Part shown: in pieces, positions 51,596-59,981 of the stretch
Position numbering within the stretch: position 1 is the first letter of the stretch
Layout of the letters: each line of letters starts with the position of its first letter
Origin: Streptomyces sp. NBC_01294
GTDB lineage: Bacteria; Actinomycetota; Actinomycetes; Streptomycetales; Streptomycetaceae
Direction: 5' to 3'
NCBI RefSeq assembly: GCF_035917235.1
Contig: NZ_CP108423.1
Location: forward strand, 2,855,001 to 2,919,000
Length of the DNA stretch: 64,000 bases
Notes under the pieces: model-generated
Seen by the model: only the letters and a program-made list of their open reading frames with translations
Database searches by the model: none
Told to the model about the DNA's origin: nothing
Made by a program: the position numbers and the translations under genes

Positions 51596-52099
51596 TTACT
51601 GACCAGGAAGAGCCAATTCGAACCACACTGTCTTGCCCGATTTCCCGTGGCGGGTTCCCCAGCGCTGCGAGGAGACGGCGACGAGGTGCAGTCCGCGGCC
51701 CCTCTCGTCGTCCGGGTTCGCGGACCGCTCGCGGGGCGGATCCGGAAGCGGATCTGAAACCTCCACGAGCAGAGCGGGGCCGCCCGCGGCGCTGTCGGCG
51801 GCTGGATTGCGCCGTTGCAGGCGGACGCCGATGGGGCCGGAGGCGTAGCGCAGGGAATTGGTGACGAGCTCGCTGACCAGCAGGACGGTCACATCTCCGA
51901 CGGCTTCCAGACCCCAGTCGCGCAGGGTGCCGCGTACGGCGTGACGTGCGGTGCGGACGGCACCGGGTTCGGCAGGGAAGGCCCACTCGGCACACTCGCC
52001 GTCTGTGTCGATCACGCCGATCACTTCCCGGGCCAGCAGCGACCCCAGTCCGGTTCGTCTGGGACGAAAGAGGGACGAGATAGGGATTAATAGCGACAT
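51596..52099 (-). CDS. RsbW-like ATP-binding protein (HATPase_c)
   Basis: 167 residues if the ATG at 52099 is used; GTG starts at 52024 or 52015 would give a tighter protein of about 140 residues and an ATG further upstream is also open. The N-box lies in VTVLLVSELVTNSLRYASGP and the G1-like region in DDERGRGLHLVAVSSQRWGT, ending KTVWFELALPGQ. It is a GHKL-fold serine kinase of the anti-sigma type. It shares its fold and C-terminal pattern with the end of the neighbouring SpoIIE phosphatase. If the 52099 start is right, codon 4 is TTA, the rare leucine codon that needs the bldA tRNA in Streptomyces. Confidence 0.85.
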   Translation of the reverse strand: MSLLIPISSLFRPRRTGLGSLLAREVIGVIDTDGECAEWAFPAEPGAVRTARHAVRGTLRDWGLEAVGDVTVLLVSELVTNSLRYASGPIGVRLQRRNPAADSAAGGPALLVEVSDPLPDPPRERSANPDDERGRGLHLVAVSSQRWGTRHGKSGKTVWFELALPGQ

Positions 52100-52178
52100 A
52101 CCCGATATTTGAGGCGTCGTACCACTCGATCCCCCACCCACCGGCACACTGTGGCGCGGACGGCCTAGAACGCGAGCG

Positions 52179-52625
52179 TCACGCGCCCCCGCCGCCCCCG
52201 ACGCCCCCGACGGCATCCCCTTCGACTGTCACCTGTGCGCGCAGACGGCGTCCCGCCTCGGCGACCGCCGGCCGGTCCTGGTCGAGCCAGTCCACCGACT
52301 CCAGCTCCTCGGGCCCGAGCCAGCGCAGTTCGTCGTGGTCCTCCAGCGGTGCGGGCACTCCGGAGAGCAGCCGCGCGGTCCACACGTGCAGGACGAGACC
52401 GGGCTTGAGGGGCCACTCCCCCGGGATCCGCTCCAGCGGCTCGGTCTCCACGCCGAGCTCCTCGCGCAGTTCGCGCACCAGCGCCTCGGGGACGGACTCA
52501 CCCGGTTCGGCCTTCCCGCCCGGCAGCTCCCAGCGTCCGGCGAGCTCAGGCGGTGCACTGCGGCGGGCGGCCAGCAGGCGCCCCTCATGACAAAGGGCTC
52601 CGCCCACGACCACTCGTACCGTCAT
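52179..52625 (-). CDS. Nudix hydrolase, MutT-like (8-oxo-dGTP type)
   Basis: 148 residues. The Nudix box GGKAEPGESVPEALVREL plus REELGV is complete (GX5EX7REUXEEXGU). The family start VRVVVGGALCHEGRLLAARRS and the core ELAGRWELPGG are typical of MutT-type enzymes that clean oxidised nucleotides. The C-terminus is a Gly-rich tail (GGVGGGGGA). The true substrate is not shown by sequence. The gene lies 40 bases from the mini SPOR gene on the same strand. Confidence 0.92.
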   Translation of the reverse strand: MTVRVVVGGALCHEGRLLAARRSAPPELAGRWELPGGKAEPGESVPEALVRELREELGVETEPLERIPGEWPLKPGLVLHVWTARLLSGVPAPLEDHDELRWLGPEELESVDWLDQDRPAVAEAGRRLRAQVTVEGDAVGGVGGGGGA

Positions 52626-52664
52626 GGGCGGAGCCTATGTCAGCGCCGCGAGGCGCTGTGACGC

Positions 52665-52850
52665 TCAGTTCATCGTGGCGGTCTGACCGATCCGCTCGAC
52701 CCAGTAGAGCTGCTTGTGTCCTCGGTCGTCGAGACTGTCGACGACCTTCTGGGCCTCGGCCCGGGTGGGGTACCGGCCCACCCGGTAGCGGTTGCCGTTG
52801 TCGTCCTGACGTATGACCAGCCACGGGAGCAGGGCACCGCTGTCGTTCAT
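52665..52850 (-). CDS. Mini SPOR-domain-like protein
   Basis: 61 residues. The sequence (PWLVIRQDDNGNRYRVGRYP, TRAEAQKVVDSLDDRGHKQL, YWVERIGQ) fits one SPOR-like repeat: a beta strand, a helix starting TRAEAQKVVD, and a final strand. It has neither a signal peptide nor a membrane helix, so it would stay in the cytosol, unlike the usual envelope SPOR proteins that bind denuded glycan. The gene precedes the Nudix gene by 39 bases. GGAGGG lies before the ATG. Confidence 0.75.
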   Translation of the reverse strand: MNDSGALLPWLVIRQDDNGNRYRVGRYPTRAEAQKVVDSLDDRGHKQLYWVERIGQTATMN

Positions 52851-53420
52851 CGCGTTTCACCCTCCGCCGACGTATCTGCCCGGGAAACCGCATTGCGCAT
52901 ATGCCCGAGCTTACGCCCGACCTTTACGCAGCGGATACGGTTTTTCACGAAGAGGTACCTCGGGGGCGTACGCATCCGGCCACGTGTACGAGCGGGCCGT
53001 GCGCGCCGGTTCAGAGCGGGCGCGCGAACGGCGCCGGCGCGTCCGCCGCACCCGCCCCGTCACCGCGCGGCGGGACGCATCCGTGCAGGTCGCGCCGAGG
53101 CGCCGGCGGACGATCAACGGGCACAGGGGGAGGGCGAGTCCGGCCGCGGAGGAGGGAGCGAAGGCGCCGGCGCACGGGCCGGACCACCCGAAGAACGCGA
53201 GGAAAGGACCGGCACGGCCGATCACCATCACGCCGAAACCTGCCCACTTCATCCCCGCCGGCGTTCGAGGCGCCCACTTCAGCCCCGCCGGCGTTTGAGG
53301 CGCGGGGTCCGGGGCAGCGCCCCGGCAACGGCGCCGCACGCACCCGGCAGCCACCGCACCCATCCCGTACCCACCGCCCGGCGGCCACCGCACCGGGGCG
53401 GCAGCCGCATCGAGGGCCCG
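52851..53420. other. Non-coding region with repeat copies
   Basis: 570 bases between the GntR regulator and the mini SPOR gene. Open frames on both strands have arginine- and proline-rich translations and no start-site support, so I reject them. It holds two adjacent copies of the dispersed GC-rich repeat (53251-53330). The right end, before 53420, is the 3' flank of the GntR gene. Confidence 0.6.
53251..53330. repeat. Dispersed GC-rich repeat, two adjacent forward copies
   Basis: A short copy (CCCCGCCGGCGTTCGAGGCG, about 53253-53272) and a full copy (AGCCCCGCCGGCGTTTGAGG from 53281, then GCGGGGTCCGGGGCAGCGCC). The same family occurs near 19.0, 48.7 and 58.7-59.1 kb. Confidence 0.8.
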
Positions 53421-54173
53421 CTACCGCACCGGTAGGTGGTACGCCAGGCGGTAGCGGTCCGCCGGCACCACCACGTCGGCCGTTTCCACCGCGCGTCCGG
53501 AGGCGAAGTAGGTGCGGCCGATCACCAGCACCACGTACCCCGGGACCCCGCCCAGGAGGAAGATCTCCTCCGCCAGGCCGGGCCGCGCGCCTACCTCCTC
53601 CACCACGTTGTCCACGACGACGTCGATCGCGGCCATCCGGTCGACCACCCCCGAGCCCCCCAGCGGTCCCTCCTCCGGCAGCATCACGGGAGTCCGGCCG
53701 GTCACGGCGAGCGGCTCCCACGAGGTCGACAGCATCATCGTCTCCCCCGCGTCACGGAACACGTACCGCGTCCGCATGACCCGCTCGCCCGGTTCGATGC
53801 CGAGCCGCGTCGCGATCTCCGCGGGCGCGCCCGTCTGCTCACTGCTCGACTCCCACGTGCCGCGCGCGCCCGCGTCCGCCTGCTCCTGCCGGAACGGCGT
53901 CGAGGCGCCGCCGGTGCGGTAGCCGGAGCGGGCGACCCGCCGCGGGACCGGCTGTTCCCGTACGTACGTACCGGACCCGGACCGGCCCTCGACCAGCCCC
54001 TCCGCCATGAGGACCTTGCGCGCCTCCAGGGCCACGGTGTCGGAGACGCCGTACTCCTCGCGGATACGGGCCTGGGAGGGGAGCCGGGCGTGCGGGGGCA
54101 GAGAACCGTCGACGATCTTCCGTCGCAGGTCCCCGGCCACGCGCAGATAGGCCGGCTGCTCACCGAAAGTCAC
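53421..54173 (-). CDS. GntR/UTRA family transcriptional regulator
   Basis: 250 residues with a GTG start. Winged-helix domain (about 8-75): AGDLRRKIVDGSLPPHARLP, YGVSDTVALEARKVLMAEGL, GSGTYVREQ. Residues 95-245 form a UTRA ligand-binding domain (PAEIATRLGIEPGERVMRTR, GYVVLVIGRTYFASGRAVET). The HutC subgroup binds small sugars, amino acids or metabolites. The ligand is unknown. The regulated genes could be the divergent neighbours or distant; the 138-base gap upstream holds an inverted repeat. Confidence 0.9.
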   Translation of the reverse strand: MTFGEQPAYLRVAGDLRRKIVDGSLPPHARLPSQARIREEYGVSDTVALEARKVLMAEGLVEGRSGSGTYVREQPVPRRVARSGYRTGGASTPFRQEQADAGARGTWESSSEQTGAPAEIATRLGIEPGERVMRTRYVFRDAGETMMLSTSWEPLAVTGRTPVMLPEEGPLGGSGVVDRMAAIDVVVDNVVEEVGARPGLAEEIFLLGGVPGYVVLVIGRTYFASGRAVETADVVVPADRYRLAYHLPVR

Positions 54174-54201
54174 TGGCCACTCCCATCAGCTTGACAGACA
54201 G

Positions 54202-54228
54202 CTACACCCTGGCAACCGACGGTTGTAG
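54202..54228. promoter_or_regulatory. Inverted repeat upstream of GntR gene
   Basis: CTACA (54202-54206) and TGTAG (54224-54228) flank a second inner repeat CAACC-GAC-GGTTG (54213-54225). It lies 29-55 bases upstream of the regulator start and is a candidate operator for autoregulation. Confidence 0.4.
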
Positions 54229-54311
54229 ACCGCAAGCAAGGGCCAGAGTTTCACCCGAAGTGATGAAGCCAGGTCACCCAAACCCGTTACCGCGCGTTAC
54301 CCCGACGACGG

Positions 54312-55481
54312 TCACACCGATTCGGAGGAGGGGCCTCCGCCCGGGCCGGCGTCCGGGCCCTCCGGGTCCGTCCGGCCGTCCTCCCGCCACTCCGGGATCG
54401 CCATCGAAAGCCCGTACGCGCCGCGCAGCGCCTGCTCCGTCGACGCGCTCATCGCGCCCAGCGCCCGGCTCCACTGCCGGTCGAACTCCGCCGGCGTCTT
54501 CGCCTGGGAGGCGCGCTGCCACGCCGTGCGGGCCGTCTCGATCTCCTTGAGCTGCGCCGGGACGGCCTTCTCCATCCCGGGCCGGGCCTTGTCCGCCTGG
54601 AGCACCTTCACCTCTTCGCCCAGCGCCGCGTGCACCTCACGGGCCCACGCCTGGTGTTCCTGCAGCGCCGCCTCCACGTCGTCCTCGGGAGGCCTGCTCA
54701 TGACGAAGTCGACGGTGTTGGCGGCCCGCAGGAAGGCCGCCTGCTCCGGCTTCAGCATCCCGGAGTCGTTGCGCAGGCTGCCCCGCCAGTCCTGCTCCGT
54801 CGTGCCGATCACGCAGAGCAGGACGCGGTCCCCCTGGCGCCACGACTGGCGGGAGGGCGCGTAGAAGAACATCTCCGCGTAGTCGGGCAGCGCCCACGTG
54901 TCCATCGCGTACGCGTCCTGGGCCTGCCAGCACGTCTCCTCGGACGCGCGGTCGGCCTCGTCCGATCCGGGGGCGTCCACCGTGTCGAGCCGCTTCGTCG
55001 CGGCGACCTCGCCGTGGTGCACCTCCGCGCAGTCGATCCTGTACATCAGGGGCCGCTCGTCGAGCAGATCGGCGCCCTCCACGTTGAAGCAGTCGCCCGC
55101 CTTCAGGTCGTCGACGTCCGTGAGTTCGCCCTCGACCTCGGGCGGCGCGCTCAGCGTGTCGAACCGGTCGCCGAGGGCCGTCGCGACCCGGCCGGCCGTG
55201 AAGACCAGCGCGCCGGTCATCGCCACGGACACCGCCAGGCCCACGATCGCCAGGGCCTTGCCCCGCTCCCGCTTCTTCGCGATCTGTACGAGGGCCACGA
55301 TGCCGAAGACGATGCCGAGCGGCGGGAAGCACAACAGCCCGACGAGGAGCGAGGCGAGCGCGAAGCCGTTGAGCGCCGGCTGCTGCGGCCCGTGGCCGGG
55401 CGGCGGCGCCCACACCGGCAGCGGGGACGGCGGGGGCCAGGTGTGGCCCGGTCCGGAGGGAGGACTCGGCGGGGTGCTCAC
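54312..55481 (-). CDS. DUF4190 / septum-formation domain membrane protein
   Basis: 389 residues with a GTG start. A Pro-rich N-terminus (PPSPPSGPGHTWPPPSPLPV) precedes a DUF4190 helix pair (about 38-60 and 76-98: FALASLLVGLLCFPPLGIVFGIVALV and ALAIVGLAVSVAMTGALVFT). The rest lies outside the cell, with a septum-formation domain (DVDDLKAGDCFN, IDCAEVHHGEVAATKRLD, ALPDYAEMFFYAPSRQSW) and four cysteines. The C-terminal part (about 260-389) is helical and ends in a Pro/Gly tail. Related proteins occur in cell-envelope and morphogenesis contexts. Three CGCGAA repeats with 12-base spacing lie upstream. Confidence 0.85.
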   Translation of the reverse strand: MSTPPSPPSGPGHTWPPPSPLPVWAPPPGHGPQQPALNGFALASLLVGLLCFPPLGIVFGIVALVQIAKKRERGKALAIVGLAVSVAMTGALVFTAGRVATALGDRFDTLSAPPEVEGELTDVDDLKAGDCFNVEGADLLDERPLMYRIDCAEVHHGEVAATKRLDTVDAPGSDEADRASEETCWQAQDAYAMDTWALPDYAEMFFYAPSRQSWRQGDRVLLCVIGTTEQDWRGSLRNDSGMLKPEQAAFLRAANTVDFVMSRPPEDDVEAALQEHQAWAREVHAALGEEVKVLQADKARPGMEKAVPAQLKEIETARTAWQRASQAKTPAEFDRQWSRALGAMSASTEQALRGAYGLSMAIPEWREDGRTDPEGPDAGPGGGPSSESV

Positions 55482-55541
55482 GGGAGGCGGACTCCAACGC
55501 AGGGGGCATCACGGGGGCGTCGCGAGGAGCACCGCGCAGGA

Positions 55542-55571
55542 CGCGAACGCATGCGCGAACGAATGCGCGAA
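55542..55571. repeat. Three CGCGAA direct repeats at 12-bp spacing
   Basis: CGCGAA occurs at 55542, 55554 and 55566, exactly 12 bases apart, with related spacers (CGCATG, CGAATG). They lie 61-90 bases upstream of the septum-formation-type gene. The regular phasing suggests a cooperative activator or repressor binding site. Confidence 0.5.
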
Positions 55572-55580
55572 TAGTACGCA

Positions 55581-55612
55581 GTGGGGGCGACCGAAGAGTC
55601 GGTCGCCCCCAC
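55581..55612. terminator. Terminator of the subtilisin-like protease gene
   Basis: A perfect 14-bp inverted repeat (55581-55594 and 55599-55612, loop AGAG), 58 bases downstream of the protease stop on the minus strand. Confidence 0.88.
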
Positions 55613-55670
55613 TGTTGTCCTCGTTGTCCGCGGTGCGGTCAGTGCCCGCGGCTCACGCGGCTCCGGTCCG

Positions 55671-57242
55671 TCAGAACTGGAGCGCCCAGGAGTCGGTCTT
55701 CCCGGTGTCGGCGTTCGCGTTGTCGTTCACGCGGAGCTTCCAGGTGCCGTTCGCCGTCTCGGCGGAGGCGTTCACCGTGAAGGTCCTGATGATGTTGTCG
55801 GTACCGCCGTTGGCCCGGTTGTGCAGGGTGTACACGGTGCCGTCGGGCGCGACCAGGTCGACCTTGAGGTCACCGATGTACGTGTGCCTGATGTCGACCG
55901 GGACCTTCAGCGTCGCCGGGGCGTTGCCGACGACACCGCTGACGGTGATCGGGGACTCGACGGTCGCGTTGTCGTTGATCGTGTAGTCGGCGGTGTTCTC
56001 GAAGCGCTTGCCCGGCGGGACGGGGCCCTGGGCGCCGACGTACAGCAGGCGGTTCGGGGAACCCGAGCCCGGGCTGGTCACCACGTCCGGGGTGGAGGAG
56101 TTCACCAGGGCCGTGGCCACCTGGGCCGGGGTGCTGGCCGGGTTCTGCGAGAGGTAGACGGCGGCCGCGCCCGCGACGTGCGGCGAGGCCATCGACGTGC
56201 CGTTGATCGTGTTCGTGGCGGTGTCGCCCGTACTCCACGCGGAGGTGATGGAGGACCCCGGCGCGAAGATGTCGAGGACGGTGCCGTAGTTGGAGTAGCT
56301 CGCCTTGGCGTCGGCGCTGGTGGTGGCACCGACGGTGATGGCCTCGGTGACGCGCGCCGGGGACTTGGTGGAGGCGTTGGTGGACTCGTTGCCCGCGGCC
56401 ACGGCGTAGGTGATGCCGGAGGCTATGGAGTTGCGGACCGCGGCGTCGAGCGCGGAGTCCGCGCCGCCGCCGAGCGACATGTTGGCCACGGCCGGCTTGA
56501 CGGCGTTCGCGGTCACCCAGTCGATGCCCGCGACGACCTGGGCCGTCGTGCCGGAGCCGTTGTTGTCGAGTACGCGGACGCCGACGATCTTGGCCTTCTT
56601 GGCCACGCCGTACTTGCCGCCCGCGACGGTCCCGGCGACGTGCGTGCCGTGGCCGTGGCCGTCCTGGGCGGTGTTGTCGTTGTCGATGGCGTCGTAGCCG
56701 TAGGAGGCGCGGCCGCCGAAGTCCTGGTGCGTGATGCGGACACCGGTGTCGATGACGTACGCGGTGACGCCCTCGCCCGCCTGGTCCGGGTAGGTGTAGC
56801 TCTGGTTGAGCGGCAGAGCGCGCTGGTCGACGCGGTCCAGACCCCAGGACGGCGGGTTCGGCTGGGTGGCGTTGACCGTGAAGGTGCGGTTCTGCACGAC
56901 CGACTTGACCGCCGGGTCGGCGGCGAGCTTCCTGGCCTGCGCCTCGGAGACCTCGATCGAGTAGCCGTTGAGGGCCGCGCTGTAGGTCCGGTCGATCTTC
57001 GCGCCGTAGCGCTTGGCGACGGCCTTGCCGCTCGGATCGGTCGAGCGGGCGGCGGCGTCCTTCAGGGTCACGATGTAGCTGCCGGGTACGGACCCGGGGG
57101 CACCGGCGTTCTGGATCGCGCCCCGCACGCCGATGTCGACGGCCGAGGCGGGCAGCGCGGCGGCGGCGCCGAGCGCGAGGGCCACGACCGCGGTCGCGCT
57201 GATGCCGGCAATCTTCCGGCGTATGTGACGCATCACTGGCAT
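55671..57242 (-). CDS. Secreted subtilisin-like (S8) protease with P-domain
   Basis: 523 residues from [13 protein letters not shown], with AGGAGG 9 bases before the ATG. Signal peptide 1-34 (ending PASA). An inhibitor I9 propeptide covers about 54-125 ([39 protein letters not shown]). The catalytic triad is D165 ([10 protein letters not shown]), H198 ([11 protein letters not shown]) and S350 ([12 protein letters not shown]), with the oxyanion Asn in [11 protein letters not shown]-terminal P-domain of about 110 residues follows ([38 protein letters not shown]). P-domains stabilise or target the protease. It is an extracellular endopeptidase, convergent in role with the other secreted proteases in the window. 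Confidence 0.95.
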   Translation of the reverse strand: MPVMRHIRRKIAGISATAVVALALGAAAALPASAVDIGVRGAIQNAGAPGSVPGSYIVTLKDAAARSTDPSGKAVAKRYGAKIDRTYSAALNGYSIEVSEAQARKLAADPAVKSVVQNRTFTVNATQPNPPSWGLDRVDQRALPLNQSYTYPDQAGEGVTAYVIDTGVRITHQDFGGRASYGYDAIDNDNTAQDGHGHGTHVAGTVAGGKYGVAKKAKIVGVRVLDNNGSGTTAQVVAGIDWVTANAVKPAVANMSLGGGADSALDAAVRNSIASGITYAVAAGNESTNASTKSPARVTEAITVGATTSADAKASYSNYGTVLDIFAPGSSITSAWSTGDTATNTINGTSMASPHVAGAAAVYLSQNPASTPAQVATALVNSSTPDVVTSPGSGSPNRLLYVGAQGPVPPGKRFENTADYTINDNATVESPITVSGVVGNAPATLKVPVDIRHTYIGDLKVDLVAPDGTVYTLHNRANGGTDNIIRTFTVNASAETANGTWKLRVNDNANADTGKTDSWALQF

Positions 57243-57440
57243 GTGACGGGTCCTCCTCTTAGGTGGTGCATTGCGGGGGGTGTAGCGGTGCCGATCAAGC
57301 GTGGCCATGACAACGCAGATGGCCCAACGGGCTGCCGCCACCGAAAGGTTGACCCACCTCCGGCGCGACCCACAAGAAGACAACGGACGCGTAACATCCG
57401 TGCCATACACCGGCCATGAACGAGCAAAGGCGCTCCGCAC

Positions 57441-58553
57441 ATGACGCAAGCACCCCCCGGTTACGTCTGCTCAGAGGACGGTACACGCGCGGACGTCCGG
57501 ACTGCCCCTTGGGGGTGCCCTCTGTGCGGCGGACCCTGGGACCTCGATTTCACGCCGGACCCGACCGCGGCGCTGGAACCGGCGGCCGGGCCGAATTCGC
57601 TGTGGCGGTACGCGTCCGCGCTGCCCCTGCCGGGGGCGTTCTCCGTCTCCCTGGCGGAGGGGCACACTCCGCTGGTCCCGCTGGCGGAGCGGGTTCACGC
57701 CAAACTCGACTTCCTGATGCCGACGCTGTCGTTCAAGGACCGGGGCGCCGTGATGCTCGTGGAGCTGGCCCGGCGGCTGGCTCCGGAGCGGGTCGTGGCG
57801 GACAGCAGCGGCAACGCGGGGACGTCGGTGGCGGCGTACTGCGCACGGGCCGGACTGAATTGTGAAATCTTCGTGCCCGAAGGCACATCGGAGAAGAAAA
57901 CCGAACAGATGCGGGCACATGGGGCGACGGTCCGTGTGGTCCCGGGCGGTCGCGAGGCGGCGGCGCGGGCGGCGCGTACGGAGGCGGACGCGCCCGGCGT
58001 CTTCTACGCGAGCCACGTCTTCAACCCGTACTTCCTGCACGGGACGAAGACGTACGTGTACGAGGTGTGGGAGGAACTGGGCGGCCGGCTGCCGGAGGTG
58101 CTGGTGGTCCCGGTGGGCAACGGCACGCTGCTGCTCGGGGCCGCGCTGGCCGTGGAGGAACTGGCCCGGCGCGGGGTCAAGCCGCCGGCCCTGATCGCGG
58201 TCCAGGCGGAGGCGGTGGCTCCGCTGGCCACGGCGTTCGCGGCCGGGGCGGAGGACGCGGACCCGGTGGTCCAACGGCCCACCCTGGCCGAGGGGATCGC
58301 GATCCCGGCGCCGCCGAGGGCCCGGCAGATCCTGGCGGCGGTCCGCAAGTCGGGCGGCACGTTCCTGACGGTCCCGGACGAGCGGCTGCGCGAGGCCCAG
58401 CGGGACCTGGCCCGGCGCGGCCTGTTCGTGGAACCGACGGCCGCGGCGTGCTGGGCGGCGGTGGGCCCGACATCCCCGACGGACCCCTTGCAGGGCCGCA
58501 CGGCAGTCATCCCCCTGTGCGGCGCGGGAGCCAAAACGGGCCTGGCCCCATAG
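57441..58553 (+). CDS. Threonine synthase-like PLP-dependent enzyme
   Basis: 370 residues. Fold type II PLP enzyme with the lysine K99 in MPTLSFKDRGAVML, SSGNAGTSVAAYCARAGLN for the phosphate, and the Ser/Gly-rich end VIPLCGAGAKTG. N-terminal cysteines C10, C26 and C29 (YVCSEDG, WGCPLCGG) look like a zinc-ribbon with one ligand missing. It is shorter than classical threonine synthase and related to the class used in diverse beta-elimination or replacement reactions. The primary housekeeping thrC is not shown here, so the role is uncertain. It is divergent from the S8 protease gene. Confidence 0.85.
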   Translation: MTQAPPGYVCSEDGTRADVRTAPWGCPLCGGPWDLDFTPDPTAALEPAAGPNSLWRYASALPLPGAFSVSLAEGHTPLVPLAERVHAKLDFLMPTLSFKDRGAVMLVELARRLAPERVVADSSGNAGTSVAAYCARAGLNCEIFVPEGTSEKKTEQMRAHGATVRVVPGGREAAARAARTEADAPGVFYASHVFNPYFLHGTKTYVYEVWEELGGRLPEVLVVPVGNGTLLLGAALAVEELARRGVKPPALIAVQAEAVAPLATAFAAGAEDADPVVQRPTLAEGIAIPAPPRARQILAAVRKSGGTFLTVPDERLREAQRDLARRGLFVEPTAAACWAAVGPTSPTDPLQGRTAVIPLCGAGAKTGLAP

Positions 58554-59118
58554 CCCCTCTGCGCCACCGCGAGGGGGCTCCGCCCCTGTCCCGCGGTGCG
58601 CAATCCCCTGCCGGGGCTTCACCAACAGCCCCATCGCGGCCATCCCCTACTGGGGCTCCGCCCCCAGCCCCGCGGCGCCGTGATCCCGGGTGGGGCTCCA
58701 GGCCATGGTCCCCTGCGCCACCGCTGCTGGGGCTCTGCCCCAGACCCCGCGCCTCAATCGCCGGCGGGGCTTGATTTGGCTGATGCCGCCCGCCCACCCC
58801 TCACGAACGGCGCTCCGCGCCCGCACTCCACCCCTATCCAGCCCCGCCGGCCCTATCCAGCCCCGCCGGCACTCTCCCAGCCCCGCCGGCGTTTGAGGCG
58901 CGGGGTCCGGGGCGGAGCCCCGATCTTTCAGCCCCGCCGCCCCCATCCCAGCACCGCCGGCACTCCCCAGCCCCGCCGGCGTTTGAGGCGCGGGGTCCGG
59001 GGCGGAGCCCCGATCTTTCAGCCCCGCCGGCGATTGAGGCGCGGGGTGTGGGGCGGGGGCCCACCTACATGTCGGAAATCCGCGAGCCCGGGCCCGCCCG
59101 GTCTGGTGAACTGGCCGC
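58554..59118. repeat. Cluster of dispersed GC-rich repeats
   Basis: 565 bases between two genes, filled with repeat copies: a reverse copy near 58744-58771, forward copies at 58879, 58969 and 59020, and degenerate CCGCCCC/GGGGCTCCGCCCC blocks. Bases 58876-58939 and 58966-59029 are identical over 64 positions with a 90-base period. Many GGGGC/GCCCC arms can pair into hairpins. There is no defensible gene. Confidence 0.8.
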
Positions 59119-59937
59119 ATGACCACCAACGTTGATCTCGCCGCCAAAGCCACCGCGTTCACGGCCCTGCACACCCCCACCAACCCCCTCGCCCTCGCCA
59201 ACGCCTGGGACGTCGCCAGCGCCCGCATCGTCGAGGCCACCGGCGCCCCCGCCGTCGCCACCACCAGCGCCGGTGTCGCCTGGTCCCTCGGCTCCCCCGA
59301 CGGGGACTCGCTCGCCCGCGACCGGGCCCTCGATCTGATCGCCCGCGTGGCCGCCGCCGTCTCCGTCCCCGTCACCGCCGACATCGAGGGCGGCTTCGGC
59401 GCCGACCCGGCCGCCGTCGGCGAGACCGTCACCGGGGTCCTCGCCGCCGGCGCGGTCGGCATCAACATCGAGGACGGCCACCGCGACCCCGCCGAGCAGG
59501 TCGAGCGCCTGGCCGCGGCCCGCGCCGCGGCCGACGCCGCCGGGGTCCCGCTCTACATCAACGCCCGCATCGACACGCACCTCAGGGGCATCGGCGACCC
59601 CTCCACCCGCCTCGACGAGACCCTGACCCGCGCCGTCGCCTACCTCCGGGCGGGAGCCACCGGCATCTTCGTGCCCGGCGTGCTCGACCCGGACACGGTC
59701 GCCGAGCTCGCCAAGGGCATCGACGCCCCCCTCAACATCCTCCTCGGCCCCGACGCCCCGTCCGTCTCCGCCTTCGGCGCCCTCGGCGTGTCCCGCGTCA
59801 GCCTCGGCTCCTGGGTCGCCGAAGCCGCGTACGCCGTGGTCCGCCGCGCCGCCGAGGAGCTGATCTCCGCCGGCTCCTACGGAGCGCTCGCGCACTCCCT
59901 CCCCTACGGCGACCTGAACAGCCTGCTCAAGGGCTGA
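59119..59937 (+). CDS. PEP mutase / isocitrate lyase superfamily enzyme
   Basis: 272 residues. TIM-barrel with LALANAWDVASARIVEATGA, the metal Asp in VPVTADIEGGFGADPAAV (D88), GINIEDGHRDPAEQVERLAA and IFVPGVLDPDTVAELAKGI. The isocitrate-lyase KKCGH motif is absent, so this is the smaller lyase or phosphonomutase-like group; oxaloacetate decarboxylase or 2-methylisocitrate-type lyase reactions are possible. It has a plain ATG start and a short gap to the next gene on the same strand (44 bases). Confidence 0.88.
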   Translation: MTTNVDLAAKATAFTALHTPTNPLALANAWDVASARIVEATGAPAVATTSAGVAWSLGSPDGDSLARDRALDLIARVAAAVSVPVTADIEGGFGADPAAVGETVTGVLAAGAVGINIEDGHRDPAEQVERLAAARAAADAAGVPLYINARIDTHLRGIGDPSTRLDETLTRAVAYLRAGATGIFVPGVLDPDTVAELAKGIDAPLNILLGPDAPSVSAFGALGVSRVSLGSWVAEAAYAVVRRAAEELISAGSYGALAHSLPYGDLNSLLKG

Positions 59938-59981
59938 GACACCCAGAAGCCTGCATGGGCCAACGACCTTAGGATCCCGGC

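Noticed and set aside
52911..53393. Open frames in the gap before the GntR gene
   Set aside because: Arg/Pro-rich translations, no start-site support, overlap with dispersed repeats.
58554..59118. Possible CRISPR array
   Set aside because: Repeats are unequal in length, unevenly spaced, face both ways and match an interspersed GC-rich family; no cas genes are present.
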